Source: Sphingobacterium populi (lineage in GTDB: Bacteria > Bacteroidota > Bacteroidia > Sphingobacteriales > Sphingobacteriaceae). From it: a DNA stretch of 64,000 bases. The notes under the pieces are model-generated. The model was not told the DNA's origin. It saw nothing but the letters and a program-made list of their open reading frames with translations, and made no database searches. This document shows, piece by piece, positions 30,266 to 38,981 of this stretch. The stretch covers positions 248,001 through 312,000 of the forward strand of contig NZ_LQXS01000001.1 of NCBI RefSeq assembly GCF_001586775.1, read 5' to 3'. Made by a program: the position numbers and the translations under genes. How positions within the stretch are numbered: position 1 is the stretch's first letter; every line of letters begins with the position of its first letter.

Positions 30266-31333
30266 ATGAAACATAATTTCGGTGCCGGACCTTGTATCTT
30301 ACCTAAGGATGTCTTCACAGAAGCTTCGCAAGCGGTTTTAGATTTTAATGGAACAGGTTTGTCTATTTTGGAGATATCGCATCGTTCTAAGGAATTTGAG
30401 GCCGTTATCACCGAAGCAGAAAGTTTGGTTCGAGAGCTTTTGGAAGTTCCAGAAGGATATTCAATACTTTTTTTGCAGGGTGGTGCCAGCCAGCAATTTG
30501 CGATGGTGCCTTTTAACCTACTTCCAAATTACGGTCGTGCAGCGTATTTGGATACTGGTACTTGGTCTTCCAAAGCCATCAAAGAAGCCAAGAATTTTGG
30601 CGCTATCGATGTGGTAGCGTCTTCTTCAGATCGCAATTATAGTTATGTGCCAAAATCGTATACAGTACCTGCAGATGCTGCTTATCTTCATTATACTTCT
30701 AATAATACCATCTTTGGTACAGAAATCTTCGACCTTCCGGTAGCAGATGTGCCCTTAGTGACCGATATGTCTTCGGATATTTTTAGTCGCGTGATTCGCG
30801 TGGCCGATCATGGCTTGATCTATGCTGGTGCGCAAAAAAATATGGGGCCTGCTGGGGTAACTTTAGTTGTTGTAAAAGATGAATTACTCGGAAAAACAGG
30901 TCGTACCATTCCCGCGATTTTTGATTATCAGCAACACGCAAAAGCCGATTCGTTATACAACACGCCGCCTGTTTTCTCGATTTACGTATCCATGCTCAAC
31001 CTTCGTTGGTTAAAAGCTAAAGGAGGCGTAAGCGTGATGGAGCAAGAAAATATTATTAAAGCTAGAAAACTTTATGAAGAGATTGACCGCAACCCACTGT
31101 TCCGTGGTACGGCCGATGTCGAAGACCGTTCGCGCATGAACGTTACTTTTGTCATGACCAATCCTGCATTGGAAGAAGAGTTTTTGGCATTAGCAAAGGA
31201 GCGGGGCATGGTCGGTCTTAAAGGTCACCGATCAGTAGGTGGATTCCGTGCGTCGATTTACAATGCATTAGGTATATCTTCTATTAATGCTTTGATCGAT
31301 TTGATGCGAGAGTTTGAAGAGGCGCAGAATTAA
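30266..31333 (+). CDS. serC: Phosphoserine aminotransferase
   Basis: 355 residues, class V aminotransferase. Start MKHNFGAGPCILP is the SerC N-terminus; LFLQGGASQQFAMVP binds phosphate of PLP, and K191 in IYAGAQKNMGPAG forms the Schiff base. C-terminal LKGHRSVGGFRASIYNA is family-specific. It transaminates 3-phosphohydroxypyruvate with glutamate in serine synthesis (and the homologous step in PLP synthesis). serA follows 25 bases later, so the two consecutive steps of the pathway are encoded together, in reverse order. Confidence 0.97.
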   Translation: MKHNFGAGPCILPKDVFTEASQAVLDFNGTGLSILEISHRSKEFEAVITEAESLVRELLEVPEGYSILFLQGGASQQFAMVPFNLLPNYGRAAYLDTGTWSSKAIKEAKNFGAIDVVASSSDRNYSYVPKSYTVPADAAYLHYTSNNTIFGTEIFDLPVADVPLVTDMSSDIFSRVIRVADHGLIYAGAQKNMGPAGVTLVVVKDELLGKTGRTIPAIFDYQQHAKADSLYNTPPVFSIYVSMLNLRWLKAKGGVSVMEQENIIKARKLYEEIDRNPLFRGTADVEDRSRMNVTFVMTNPALEEEFLALAKERGMVGLKGHRSVGGFRASIYNALGISSINALIDLMREFEEAQN

Positions 31334-31358
31334 GTTACACATTTAGCAATTAATTAAA

Positions 31359-32306
31359 ATGAGAATATTAGCAAATGACGGAATAGATCCAATCGGACAA
31401 CGTTTGTTGGAAGAAGCAGGTTTTACCGTTGATACAGTACATATACCACAAGCCGAACTAGCCGAAAAGCTACAAGCATACGATGCCATCACGGTAAGGA
31501 GTGCTACTTTAGTGCGTCAAGAATTGATTGATGCTTGTCCGAATTTGAAAGTAATCGGGCGCGGTGGTGTTGGTATGGACAATATTGATGTCGATTATGC
31601 CCAGTCTAAAGGCGTCATCGTCATCAACACACCAGCAGCTTCTTCGCACTCTGTAGCTGAATTGGTTTTTGCGCACTTCTTGAATGGTGTTCGCTTTTTG
31701 TACGATTCCAACCGCAAAATGCCGGTGGAAGGAAATACCAAATTTGGCGGACTGAAGAAAGCCTATGCCAAAGGAGTGGAGCTAAAAGGCAAAACTTTGG
31801 GCGTTGTCGGATTCGGTCGTATTGGTCGCGAAACAGCTAAGGTAGCTTTGGGTTTGGGAATGGATGTGGTGTACTCAGACCTTTTCGAAGGGCCGTTATC
31901 TTTACCATTGTCGCTATCAGGCAATATTGAAGTTGAAGTGCCTGTGAAGCAACTTTCCTTTGAGGAGCTTTTGCCTGTAGCAGATTTCATCTCATTACAC
32001 GTACCATTCACTGATAAAGCCGTGCTTGGTGCAGAAGAGTTTACCAAAGTGAAAGATGGTGTTGGTATTGTCAATGCATCACGTGGCGGCGTAATTGATG
32101 AGCTGGCATTAGTAGATGCATTGAATTCCGGTAAAGTTTCTTTTGCCGGTTTAGATGTATATGATAGCGAGCCTACGCCGCGCGTAGAATTATTACAGCA
32201 TCCGAAGATCTCGTTAACACCGCATATTGGCGCAGCCACCAACGAAGCGCAAGAGCGTATTGGCGAAGAACTGGCCAATTTACTGATCTCAAATCTTAAG
32301 AAATAA
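31359..32306 (+). CDS. serA: D-3-phosphoglycerate dehydrogenase (short form)
   Basis: 315 residues with the NAD-binding GVVGFGRIGRE and the catalytic set Arg in ASRGGVID, Glu in DVYDSEP and His in TPHIGAAT of D-isomer 2-hydroxyacid dehydrogenases. GRGGVGMDNID and placement behind serC support phosphoglycerate as substrate. Unlike E. coli SerA (410 residues) it ends right after the catalytic domain and has no ACT domain, so feedback inhibition by serine through that domain is not expected. Short forms of this kind are common in Bacteroidota. Confidence 0.93.
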   Translation: MRILANDGIDPIGQRLLEEAGFTVDTVHIPQAELAEKLQAYDAITVRSATLVRQELIDACPNLKVIGRGGVGMDNIDVDYAQSKGVIVINTPAASSHSVAELVFAHFLNGVRFLYDSNRKMPVEGNTKFGGLKKAYAKGVELKGKTLGVVGFGRIGRETAKVALGLGMDVVYSDLFEGPLSLPLSLSGNIEVEVPVKQLSFEELLPVADFISLHVPFTDKAVLGAEEFTKVKDGVGIVNASRGGVIDELALVDALNSGKVSFAGLDVYDSEPTPRVELLQHPKISLTPHIGAATNEAQERIGEELANLLISNLKK

Positions 32307-32356
32307 TCTTAAAACGATTGAAATAGCCTTTAAAGTGCTATATTCACCCACTTTTC

Positions 32357-32389
32357 CGTTTGCGTGCGCAGTGATGCAGCACGCAAACG
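32357..32389 (+). terminator. Stem-loop after serA (weak terminator or attenuator)
   Basis: Stem CGTTTGCGTGC / GCACGCAAACG with an 11-base loop. It is followed by tagtttaatta rather than a T run, so termination may be partial and the hairpin could instead act in the leader of lysC, which starts 36 bases later. Confidence 0.5.
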
Positions 32390-32425
32390 TAGTTTAATTA
32401 GTATCCATAATAAGTATTTATTCTA

Positions 32426-33739
32426 ATGAAAATTCTAAAATTCGGTGGCACTTCGGTAGGGAGTGCGGCGCGTATTCAGGGGTTGCTCGAAATCGTAGCA
32501 CCTGCGGAACGTCAGATTGTAGTGTTGTCGGCCGTTTCGGGCACGACTAACGCCTTGGTAGAAATTGCTCAAGCTTTTGCTGGCGCAAAGACAGAAGAAG
32601 CCAAACAGTTGATCAAGAAGCATAAGGATAAGTATGAGGAACTAATTAAAGAGCTTTTCGCTACCGAGGAAGGCTACAAGAAGGGTAAGGATCTGATTGA
32701 TCATCATTTCGAAAGCATATCTTCCTTTGCTAGTGATTTGTTTACCCCATCAGAGGAGAAGATTATATTGGCGCAAGGCGAATTGTTATCTACCGCTTTG
32801 TGGCATTATTACCTGGAGGAATTAGGTATTCCTTCCGTATTGTTACCAGCGTTGGACTTCATGAAAATTGATGAAGACAATGAGCCAATGATTGAATATA
32901 CGGCCGAAAAATTAGGCGCGATTTTGAGTCAGCATCCAGACAACACCTTATTTATTACCCAAGGATTTATCTGTCGCAATTCATTTGGTGAGATCGATAA
33001 CCTGCGCCGTGGTGGATCCGATTATACCGCTTCGCTTATCGGCTCGGCTATCCGCGCCGAAGAAGTGCAGATCTGGACGGATATCGACGGTATGCACAAC
33101 AATGATCCGCGTGTAGTACACGGTACCACACCGATTCGTCATCTAAGTTTCGACGAAGCGGCCGAGTTAGCGTATTTTGGAGCGAAGATTTTGCATCCAC
33201 AAAGTGTTTTTCCGGCTCAGCGTTACAATGTGCCGGTACGTCTATTAAATACGATGGATCCACAAGCTCCTGGTACATTAATCAGTAAAGAAGGTGCGCA
33301 AAAAGGCGTGATTCGTGCGGTAGCCGCCAAAGATGGTATCACGGCGATCCATATTCATTCATCTCGTATGTTGTTGGCGTATGGTTTCTTGCGTCGTATT
33401 TTTGAAATTTTCGAACGCTACAAGACACCGATCGATATGATTACGACTTCCGAAGTGGCTGTTTCGCTCACGATTGATGATACCACCAACTTAGAAGATA
33501 TCATTAAGGAAGTAGAAGATTTTGGTACGGTAGCCGTAGATCGCGAGCAGACGATCGTATGCGTAGTAGGCGATTTCAGCTCCAACGCGCATGGTTACGT
33601 AGGAAGAGTGCTCGAAGCGGTAAAACACTTACCAGTACGTATGGTGTCTTATGGCGGATCTGATTTTAACGTATCTGTCTTATTAGATACCGAGCACAAG
33701 ACCGAAGCATTACGTTCTTTACATCACCGTTTATTTTAA
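32426..33739 (+). CDS. lysC: Aspartate kinase (monofunctional)
   Basis: 437 residues. Kinase motif KFGGTSVGS at 4-12, substrate region RGGSDYTASLIGSA, and two C-terminal ACT domains (from about residue 300: AAKDGITAIHIHS, CVVGDFSSNAHGYVGRVLEAV), the usual sites for lysine or threonine feedback. It phosphorylates aspartate, the first step to lysine, threonine, methionine and diaminopimelate. No homoserine dehydrogenase domain is fused. The next gene, 16 bases on, is lysA, which ties this enzyme to the lysine branch. Confidence 0.95.
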   Translation: MKILKFGGTSVGSAARIQGLLEIVAPAERQIVVLSAVSGTTNALVEIAQAFAGAKTEEAKQLIKKHKDKYEELIKELFATEEGYKKGKDLIDHHFESISSFASDLFTPSEEKIILAQGELLSTALWHYYLEELGIPSVLLPALDFMKIDEDNEPMIEYTAEKLGAILSQHPDNTLFITQGFICRNSFGEIDNLRRGGSDYTASLIGSAIRAEEVQIWTDIDGMHNNDPRVVHGTTPIRHLSFDEAAELAYFGAKILHPQSVFPAQRYNVPVRLLNTMDPQAPGTLISKEGAQKGVIRAVAAKDGITAIHIHSSRMLLAYGFLRRIFEIFERYKTPIDMITTSEVAVSLTIDDTTNLEDIIKEVEDFGTVAVDREQTIVCVVGDFSSNAHGYVGRVLEAVKHLPVRMVSYGGSDFNVSVLLDTEHKTEALRSLHHRLF

Positions 33740-33755
33740 CAACACAATCCGTTTG

Positions 33756-34940
33756 ATGTCATATTTTGATTCCAAGCTATTAGCACAATTTGAAGGGATG
33801 GAAACGCCCTTCTACTATTATAATTTAGACCTGTTGCAGCAAACTTTATCGGAAGCCAAAGCAGCCGCAGACAAGCGCGGTTTTCATGTGCATTATGCGC
33901 TGAAAGCCAATTTTAATCCTCGAGTGTTGGCTACAGTGCAGGCTCAAGGTTTTGGTGCCGACTGCGTAAGTGGCAACGAGGTACAAAAAGCGATTGAAGT
34001 CGGTTTTCCAGCTTCACAAATTACCTTTGCAGGCGTAGGTAAGTCCGATAAAGAGATTCGTACGGCCTTGCAACACGGTATCTTTGCCTTTAATGTAGAA
34101 TCCATCCAAGAGATGGAGATCATTGATGGTTTAGCTGCAGAGATGGGCATTCGTGCCAATGTTTCGCTGCGCATCAATCCCAATGTAGATGCCAAAACGC
34201 ATCAATACATTACCACTGGTCTTGACGAAAACAAATTTGGCTTGCCCAACTCCGAGTTGGAGCGTGCCGCAGCAGTTCTCCGCGATTGCACCAACGTGGA
34301 TCTGGTCGGTCTTCACTTTCACATCGGATCGCAGATCACCGATATGAATGTGTTCAAAAGCCTTTGTGTGAAGGTGAATGAATGGAAAAATTGGTTTGAA
34401 GAACGCGGCACAACTATCCGCGTACTCAATGTGGGAGGGGGACTAGGTGTGGATTATTACGCGCCAGACGAACATCCGATTGCTGATTTTGAGACCTATT
34501 TTGACATCTTTGATCGTTTTCTCGAACGTACACCAAATCAAGAAGTACATTTCGAACTTGGTCGTGCTTTGGTAGCGCAATGTGGATCATTGATTAGTAA
34601 AGTGCTTTACACTAAAAATGGTGTAAAGAAACATTTCCTGATCCTCGATGCGGGTATGACCGAATTGATGCGCCCGATGCTGTACCAAGCCTACCACAAG
34701 ATAGAGAAAGTTGGAGCGGGAGCGGAGGACTCGACGAATTATGATGTCGTCGGCCCTATTTGCGAAAGCACCGACGCCTTTGGTAAGGAAGTACCTTTGC
34801 CAGTCAGCGAGCGCGGCGATTTGATCGCAATTCGCACCGCAGGTGCGTATGCTGAGGTAATGGCTTCTCGCTACAATCTGCGCGACGAAGTACGCTACTG
34901 CTATGCGAGCGAAGGTCAATTAGAATTGGCCAATAGCTGA
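33756..34940 (+). CDS. lysA: Diaminopimelate decarboxylase
   Basis: 394 residues from ATG 33756. Fold type III PLP enzyme: K50 in VHYALKANFNP binds PLP, GLHFHIGSQI and NVGGGLGVDY follow, and the second-subunit cysteine sits in GPICESTDAFG. It decarboxylates meso-diaminopimelate to L-lysine. It forms a two-gene unit with lysC and ends at a strong palindromic terminator. Confidence 0.96.
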   Translation: MSYFDSKLLAQFEGMETPFYYYNLDLLQQTLSEAKAAADKRGFHVHYALKANFNPRVLATVQAQGFGADCVSGNEVQKAIEVGFPASQITFAGVGKSDKEIRTALQHGIFAFNVESIQEMEIIDGLAAEMGIRANVSLRINPNVDAKTHQYITTGLDENKFGLPNSELERAAAVLRDCTNVDLVGLHFHIGSQITDMNVFKSLCVKVNEWKNWFEERGTTIRVLNVGGGLGVDYYAPDEHPIADFETYFDIFDRFLERTPNQEVHFELGRALVAQCGSLISKVLYTKNGVKKHFLILDAGMTELMRPMLYQAYHKIEKVGAGAEDSTNYDVVGPICESTDAFGKEVPLPVSERGDLIAIRTAGAYAEVMASRYNLRDEVRYCYASEGQLELANS

Positions 34941-34969
34941 GCTTAGACAAGCTTTATATAATTAAATCA

Positions 34970-35011
34970 GCGTATTTTTAAGGAAATGATATCATTTCCT
35001 TAAAAATACGC
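34970..35011. terminator. Bidirectional terminator, perfect 42-base palindrome
   Basis: Exact inverted repeat with 21-base arms centred between 34990 and 34991, A/T-rich inside (TTTTTAAGG / CCTTAAAAA). It separates lysA from the convergent Nudix gene. Confidence 0.8.
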
Positions 35012-35041
35012 CTGATGACGTTTAGTGCTGTATAGGAAAGA

Positions 35042-35671
35042 TTACTGTGGATCTGTATGCTGATGCAGGATTTTCTTGGCGATATCGGCAATGAGCGGAT
35101 AAGTATCTTCAAGGATGGTGTCAAATTCTTTTACTTCAACCCAAGCCGCTTCATCAATGTCTTCTTCTAGTTGCGGAATTAGGTCAGGCGATTTGTTGAT
35201 GCCCATTTCATACCAGTTGGTTTGCTTGATTACCATCCGACCGCGCATCGTATACGTGTGATAAGTCGTACAAAACTTAGCGCCCAGATAGTTGACTTTT
35301 ACACCACATTCTTCTTCTACCTCCCGTTTAGCGGCAGAGCGCGTTTTCTCATCATCTTCTAATTTGCCTTTGGGCAGATCCCATTTGCCGAGCCTGTGAA
35401 TGAAAAGATATTCGCCATGACCATTTTTCACAATCCCACCGGCCGCTTTGATTACCTTGATGTCTTCGAGTAGTTCTTTAAAATACGTTCCGGGGTCAGC
35501 AAGTGTCAATAGGTATGTAACAGGGGTCGGATTAGATGAACTCGCTTTAAAAAGTTTTTCGATATCAATTTCTTGTAAACCAATCGTTTGAGGATTAACT
35601 AAGTGCTGTGGTACGAAATCTGCTAAAATTAGCAGGTTTTGGTTCATATAAATTTTATAAATTTGCGGCAT
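35042..35671 (-). CDS. Nudix hydrolase
   Basis: 209 residues from ATG 35671, or 201 from the inner ATG at 35647. The complete Nudix box is visible from about residue 100: G-x5-E-x7-REVEEECGV within PKGKLEDDEKTRSAAKREVE, so the enzyme should be active on a nucleoside diphosphate derivative. The N-terminal 65 residues (LILADFVPQHL) are an extra domain found in Bacteroidota members. The ATG at 35671 overlaps the ATG of the divergent pyrE at 35670, so the two genes must share a very compact promoter region; the inner start is therefore more plausible. Confidence 0.88.
   Translation of the reverse strand: MPQIYKIYMNQNLLILADFVPQHLVNPQTIGLQEIDIEKLFKASSSNPTPVTYLLTLADPGTYFKELLEDIKVIKAAGGIVKNGHGEYLFIHRLGKWDLPKGKLEDDEKTRSAAKREVEEECGVKVNYLGAKFCTTYHTYTMRGRMVIKQTNWYEMGINKSPDLIPQLEEDIDEAAWVEVKEFDTILEDTYPLIADIAKKILHQHTDPQ
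35638..35665 (+). promoter_or_regulatory. Putative pyrE promoter abutting the start codon
   Basis: TTTG at 35638-35641 and TAAATTTG at 35658-35665; the ATG follows 4 bases after the -7 box at 35670. Transcription would start at or within the ATG, implying a leaderless mRNA. Confidence 0.5.
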
Positions 35672-36311
35672 GAATAACTACAATGAGGTTGAACAAAAAA
35701 TTGCTGAATCGCTTCTGCAAATTAAAGCAATTAAATTGCAACCTAAAAACCCTTTTACTTGGGCATCGGGTTGGAAATCGCCTATTTATTGTGACAATCG
35801 GATCACATTATCTCATCCATCTATCCGAACATACATCCGACAAAATCTATCACAGCTAATTCAAGAAGAATACGGCACAGTAGATATGATCTCTGGTGTC
35901 GCTACGGCAGGAATTCCGCAGGGAGCTTTAGTAGCACAAGATTTGGGACTGCCATTTACGTACGTTCGTGGTAGCGCAAAGGGTCACGGGCGCCAAAATT
36001 TAATTGAAGGTGAAGTAAGTGGTGGACAACGTGTGGTAGTTATCGAAGATTTGGTATCTACTGGCAAGAGCAGTTTAGCAGCAGTGCAAGCATTGCGCGA
36101 AGCGGAATGTAACGTGGTAGGTTTAGTTTCTATTTTTACCTATGGATTGGACGCTGCGGAGGAAAACTTCAAGGATGCTAAATGTAAATTGCATAGTCTT
36201 TGTAATTATGATGCGCTAATCCACGTCGCTTTAGAAAATGGTTATATCATGGAAGCTGATATGGAAGTACTACAAGACTGGCGCAAGAATCCATCTACAT
36301 GGGGGCAATAA
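35670..36311 (+). CDS. pyrE: Orotate phosphoribosyltransferase
   Basis: 213 residues. LQPKNPFTWASGWKSPIYCDNR binds orotate and is conserved in PyrE (shown here only as the first part, FTWASGWKSPIYCDN, residues 28-42). The PRPP loop is VVVIEDLVSTGKSS, and the flexible catalytic loop is SAKGHGRQNLIEG. It joins orotate to PRPP to give OMP in pyrimidine synthesis. A small SRPBCC gene follows after 45 bases. The start is fixed by family alignment and by the short space to the -7 box. Confidence 0.96.
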   Translation: MNNYNEVEQKIAESLLQIKAIKLQPKNPFTWASGWKSPIYCDNRITLSHPSIRTYIRQNLSQLIQEEYGTVDMISGVATAGIPQGALVAQDLGLPFTYVRGSAKGHGRQNLIEGEVSGGQRVVVIEDLVSTGKSSLAAVQALREAECNVVGLVSIFTYGLDAAEENFKDAKCKLHSLCNYDALIHVALENGYIMEADMEVLQDWRKNPSTWGQ

Positions 36312-36356
36312 AATTGGCCTGTTAGTTGCTCCAGTATTATAATAAACAGACACACT

Positions 36357-36755
36357 ATGACTATTATTCAAAATTCCACCGTTATACAGCAGCCAATAGG
36401 CGATGTTTACTCGTTTTTGTCTGATTTGAATAACCACCAGCAGCTTATGCCAGATAATATTTATAACTGGACGTCTACCGCAGATGAAGCGCAATTCACC
36501 ATCAAGAACATGGCGAAGTTAGCCCTCAAAATAAGTCAGCGTGTGGAAAACAAAGAATTAGTGTGCGTGCCTACCAATGAAGCACCTTTTGAGGTATCGC
36601 TCCGTTGGCAAGTGGAAGAAGCGGGCGAAGGGCAGACTAAAGCTACATTTATCATCGAGGCGCAACTCAATATGATGATGAAAATGATGGCCTCCGGCCC
36701 ATTACAAAAACTCGTAGATCATCAAGTTTCTCGTTTAAAAGAAGTATTGGGTTAA
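36357..36755 (+). CDS. SRPBCC-family protein (START/polyketide-cyclase-like)
   Basis: 132 residues, no signal peptide. Begins IIQNSTVIQQPIGDVYSFLSDLNNHQQLMP, the first strand and helix of the SRPBCC ligand-binding fold; VSLRWQVEEAGEGQTKATFIIEAQ gives the later strands and the C-terminal helix ends RLKEVLG. This fold forms a hydrophobic cavity; ligand unknown. It follows pyrE on the same strand and ends at a terminator, so it probably shares the pyrE transcript; I recall the same order in related genomes. Confidence 0.8.
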   Translation: MTIIQNSTVIQQPIGDVYSFLSDLNNHQQLMPDNIYNWTSTADEAQFTIKNMAKLALKISQRVENKELVCVPTNEAPFEVSLRWQVEEAGEGQTKATFIIEAQLNMMMKMMASGPLQKLVDHQVSRLKEVLG

Positions 36756-36779
36756 GCCTTAATTCAACTCTATAGTAAA

Positions 36780-36810
36780 GCGTGCAGGATTTATCCTGCA
36801 CGCTTTTTTT
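36780..36810 (+). terminator. Terminator after pyrE-SRPBCC unit
   Basis: Stem GCGTGCAGGAT / ATCCTGCACGC with TT in the loop, followed by T7. Confidence 0.9.
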
Positions 36811-36847
36811 GCGAGTAATGCAATCCTACGCATTCACATTTATTGCG

Positions 36848-36855
36848 TAATTTTG
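36848..36855 (+). promoter_or_regulatory. Putative mnmE -7 box abutting the start codon
   Basis: TAATTTTG fits TAnnTTTG and ends 4 bases before the mnmE ATG (36860), the same geometry as at pyrE. No clear -33 element. Confidence 0.4.
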
Positions 36856-36859
36856 CGGG

Positions 36860-38275
36860 ATGATTACCTCCGATATTATTTCATCAGATACTATTGTGGC
36901 GCTGGCCACTTCACCTGGCGCCAATGGAGCTATTGCGGTGATACGACTTTCAGGCGCACAGGCTATTGAAATTGCGAATGCCGTTTTTAAAGGAAAGGAT
37001 CTGTCCAAGCAGGCTACGCATACCATACATTTTGGTACCATCAGAGATGGCGATGTGGTAATCGATGAAGTTGTCGTTTCATTATTCATAGGCCCAAATT
37101 CGTACACGAAAGAGCACGTTGTCGAAATTTCTACGCATAACTCAGCGTATATCATTGATCGCGTCTTGAGTTTGATAGTCCGCCAGGGCGCACGTGCAGC
37201 CAAGCCTGGTGAATTTACTTTGCGGGCATACCTTAATGGTGGATTGGATCTTTCACAGGCAGAAGCGGTAGCGGATCTCATTGCATCAGAAAATAAAGCT
37301 TCGCATGAAATTGCCATGAACCAAATGCGGGGCGGCATCAGTAGCGAATTACAACGTATGCGCGAGCAGCTCATTAATTTTACCGCTCTGCTGGAATTGG
37401 AGTTGGATTTCGGCGAAGAAGATGTGGAATTTGCTGACCGATCGGAGTTCTTGTCACTTATCGCGGCGTTGAAATCGCATGTGACACAATTAATCCACTC
37501 GTTTGAATACGGGAATGCCATCAAGAATGGCGTACCTGTAGCGATTATTGGCAAACCCAATGCCGGAAAATCAACCTTGCTCAATACTTTGCTCAACGAA
37601 GAGCGAGCCATTGTAAGTGACATCGCAGGTACCACGCGCGATACGATCGAAGAAATGATGACAATCGATGGCGTAACTTTTCGCTTTATTGATACCGCAG
37701 GATTGCGCGAAACGCTGGATACGATTGAGGCGATTGGTGTAGCACGTGCCAAAGAAAAGGTGGCTGCGGCGAAAATCTTGCTTTATTTGTATGATTCTGT
37801 CAACAACACGGCAGAAGAAGTGATTGAGCAGGTCAAAGCGTTTCACCGCGAAGGTTTGATTACGATTCTCGTAAGAAATAAGATCGATTTGGATGGAGGC
37901 TACTTCGACAATGCATTTGATACTGAGATCAAGGCTAATCTTATTGGTTCTGGCTACGCCGATGAGATCGTGGCGATCTCTGCGAAAGATCCTGCATCTG
38001 TAGAGCGGTTGAGTAGCTCCTTAGTAGATCGTATTCGTGGAATGGTATCAGAAAACCAACAGGTGATTACGAATATTCGTCACGTAGAAGCACTTCAGTT
38101 AGCTTTTCAATCCATGGAAGATGTGGATCGCGGTTTTCAAATTGGCCTCTCCGGCGATTTGTTGGCATCGCACCTTCGCGAAGCGCTTCGTCACATTAGC
38201 ACGATTACTGGCCAGATTGATGTAGATCGGGATATCCTAGGTACGATTTTCGGAAAGTTTTGTATCGGGAAATAG
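36860..38275 (+). CDS. mnmE: tRNA uridine-5-carboxymethylaminomethyl modification GTPase
   Basis: 471 residues. N-terminal folate-binding domain (IVALATSPGANGAIAVIRLSG; KPGEFTLRAYLNGG), helical domain, and inserted G domain with GKPNAGKSTLLNT (G1), DTAGLRET (G3) and NKID (G4). It ends in FGKFCIGK with the conserved cysteine of the CxGK motif. With MnmG it modifies wobble uridine 34 of several tRNAs. It is the last core gene before the accessory segment that begins at about 38.3 kb. Confidence 0.97.
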   Translation: MITSDIISSDTIVALATSPGANGAIAVIRLSGAQAIEIANAVFKGKDLSKQATHTIHFGTIRDGDVVIDEVVVSLFIGPNSYTKEHVVEISTHNSAYIIDRVLSLIVRQGARAAKPGEFTLRAYLNGGLDLSQAEAVADLIASENKASHEIAMNQMRGGISSELQRMREQLINFTALLELELDFGEEDVEFADRSEFLSLIAALKSHVTQLIHSFEYGNAIKNGVPVAIIGKPNAGKSTLLNTLLNEERAIVSDIAGTTRDTIEEMMTIDGVTFRFIDTAGLRETLDTIEAIGVARAKEKVAAAKILLYLYDSVNNTAEEVIEQVKAFHREGLITILVRNKIDLDGGYFDNAFDTEIKANLIGSGYADEIVAISAKDPASVERLSSSLVDRIRGMVSENQQVITNIRHVEALQLAFQSMEDVDRGFQIGLSGDLLASHLREALRHISTITGQIDVDRDILGTIFGKFCIGK

Positions 38276-38627
38276 CTTCAAACTAATCAAAATCCATAAA
38301 TATAGGCTATTGCTGATCGTTTTTTAACAGTTTCCTCTTGCAGAACGTTTTCTACAGCGATGTCGCTGATTAAGGTTTTCCGTATTTATTTTTCCCTTAA
38401 ATTTGATTATTTTGCACGTAAATCAGAAAAAACGCTACTATTATACGTTTTGGTATATCAAGTTACATAATTACATTGGATAGTGCTAACGCGATATATT
38501 GGAGGAATCGAAATGCCTGAGGTAAGAAAAGCTCAACGATCAACTGAATAGAATTTGGCACTATAGTTTTTTCCTTATTTAAGAATTTCTGTTTATTTGT
38601 TAATTTAGGCTAATAGGCTTCTACTTT
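38276..38627. other. Non-coding gap at the left edge of the accessory segment
   Basis: 352 AT-rich bases between mnmE and the MazG-like gene. I see no gene, tRNA, direct repeat or integrase trace. A 12-codon open frame at 38513-38551 behind GGAGGAATCGAA is too short to support. Confidence 0.5.
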
Positions 38628-38954
38628 ATGGATTTAGATAAATTGATTGCAGCATTAATTTCATTTCGTGATGAAAGAGATTGGAAACAGTTTCACAATT
38701 CCAAGGATTTAGCGATTGCTCTTAACCTTGAATCATCTGAATTATTAGAATTGTTTCTGTGGAAAGGGAGTGAAGATGTAAATCTAGACAAGCTAAAGAA
38801 CGAGCTTGCCGATGTATTCATGTACGCGATTCTCTTAGCCGAAAAACATAATTTTGATATACAGGAAATTATTGAATCAAAAATCAACATAAATCGTGAA
38901 AAATACCCGGTCAATAAAGCTAAGGGTACAGCAAAAAAATACAACGAATTGTAG
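38628..38954 (+). CDS. MazG-like nucleotide pyrophosphohydrolase
   Basis: 108 residues, all-alpha MazG/iMazG fold. FRDERDWKQFHNSKDLAIALNLESSELLELFLWK carries the first Glu metal ligands (ESSELLE), and NELADVFMYAILLAEKH the second pair (E..D); both parts are split here from about residue 13 to 75. Members hydrolyse (d)NTPs to monophosphate and pyrophosphate. The gene starts the accessory segment and is 27 bases ahead of the nuclease-helicase-S24 gene on the same strand, so the two look like a functional pair in which the nucleotide pool is altered. A housekeeping role is less likely given the context. Confidence 0.85.
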   Translation: MDLDKLIAALISFRDERDWKQFHNSKDLAIALNLESSELLELFLWKGSEDVNLDKLKNELADVFMYAILLAEKHNFDIQEIIESKININREKYPVNKAKGTAKKYNEL

Positions 38955-38981
38955 CTTCTTTTCGTCCAATTACCTTTGAAA

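Noticed and set aside
31763..32278. 171-codon open frame on the minus strand opposite serA
   Set aside because: Shadow of serA; low-complexity Ser/Thr/Pro composition and no start context.
32307..32425. Lysine riboswitch or leader peptide ahead of lysC
   Set aside because: The 119-base leader is too short for an L-box and has no run of Lys codons; only a simple hairpin is present.
36826..37752. 308-codon open frame on the minus strand opposite mnmE
   Set aside because: It lies wholly within mnmE in another frame, is rich in Ser and Ala as expected of antisense to this gene, and has no recognisable domain.
38513..38551. 12-codon open frame behind GGAGGAATCGAA before the MazG-like gene
   Set aside because: Too short, no homology, and the spacing is not better than chance in an AT-rich gap; a leader peptide cannot be shown.
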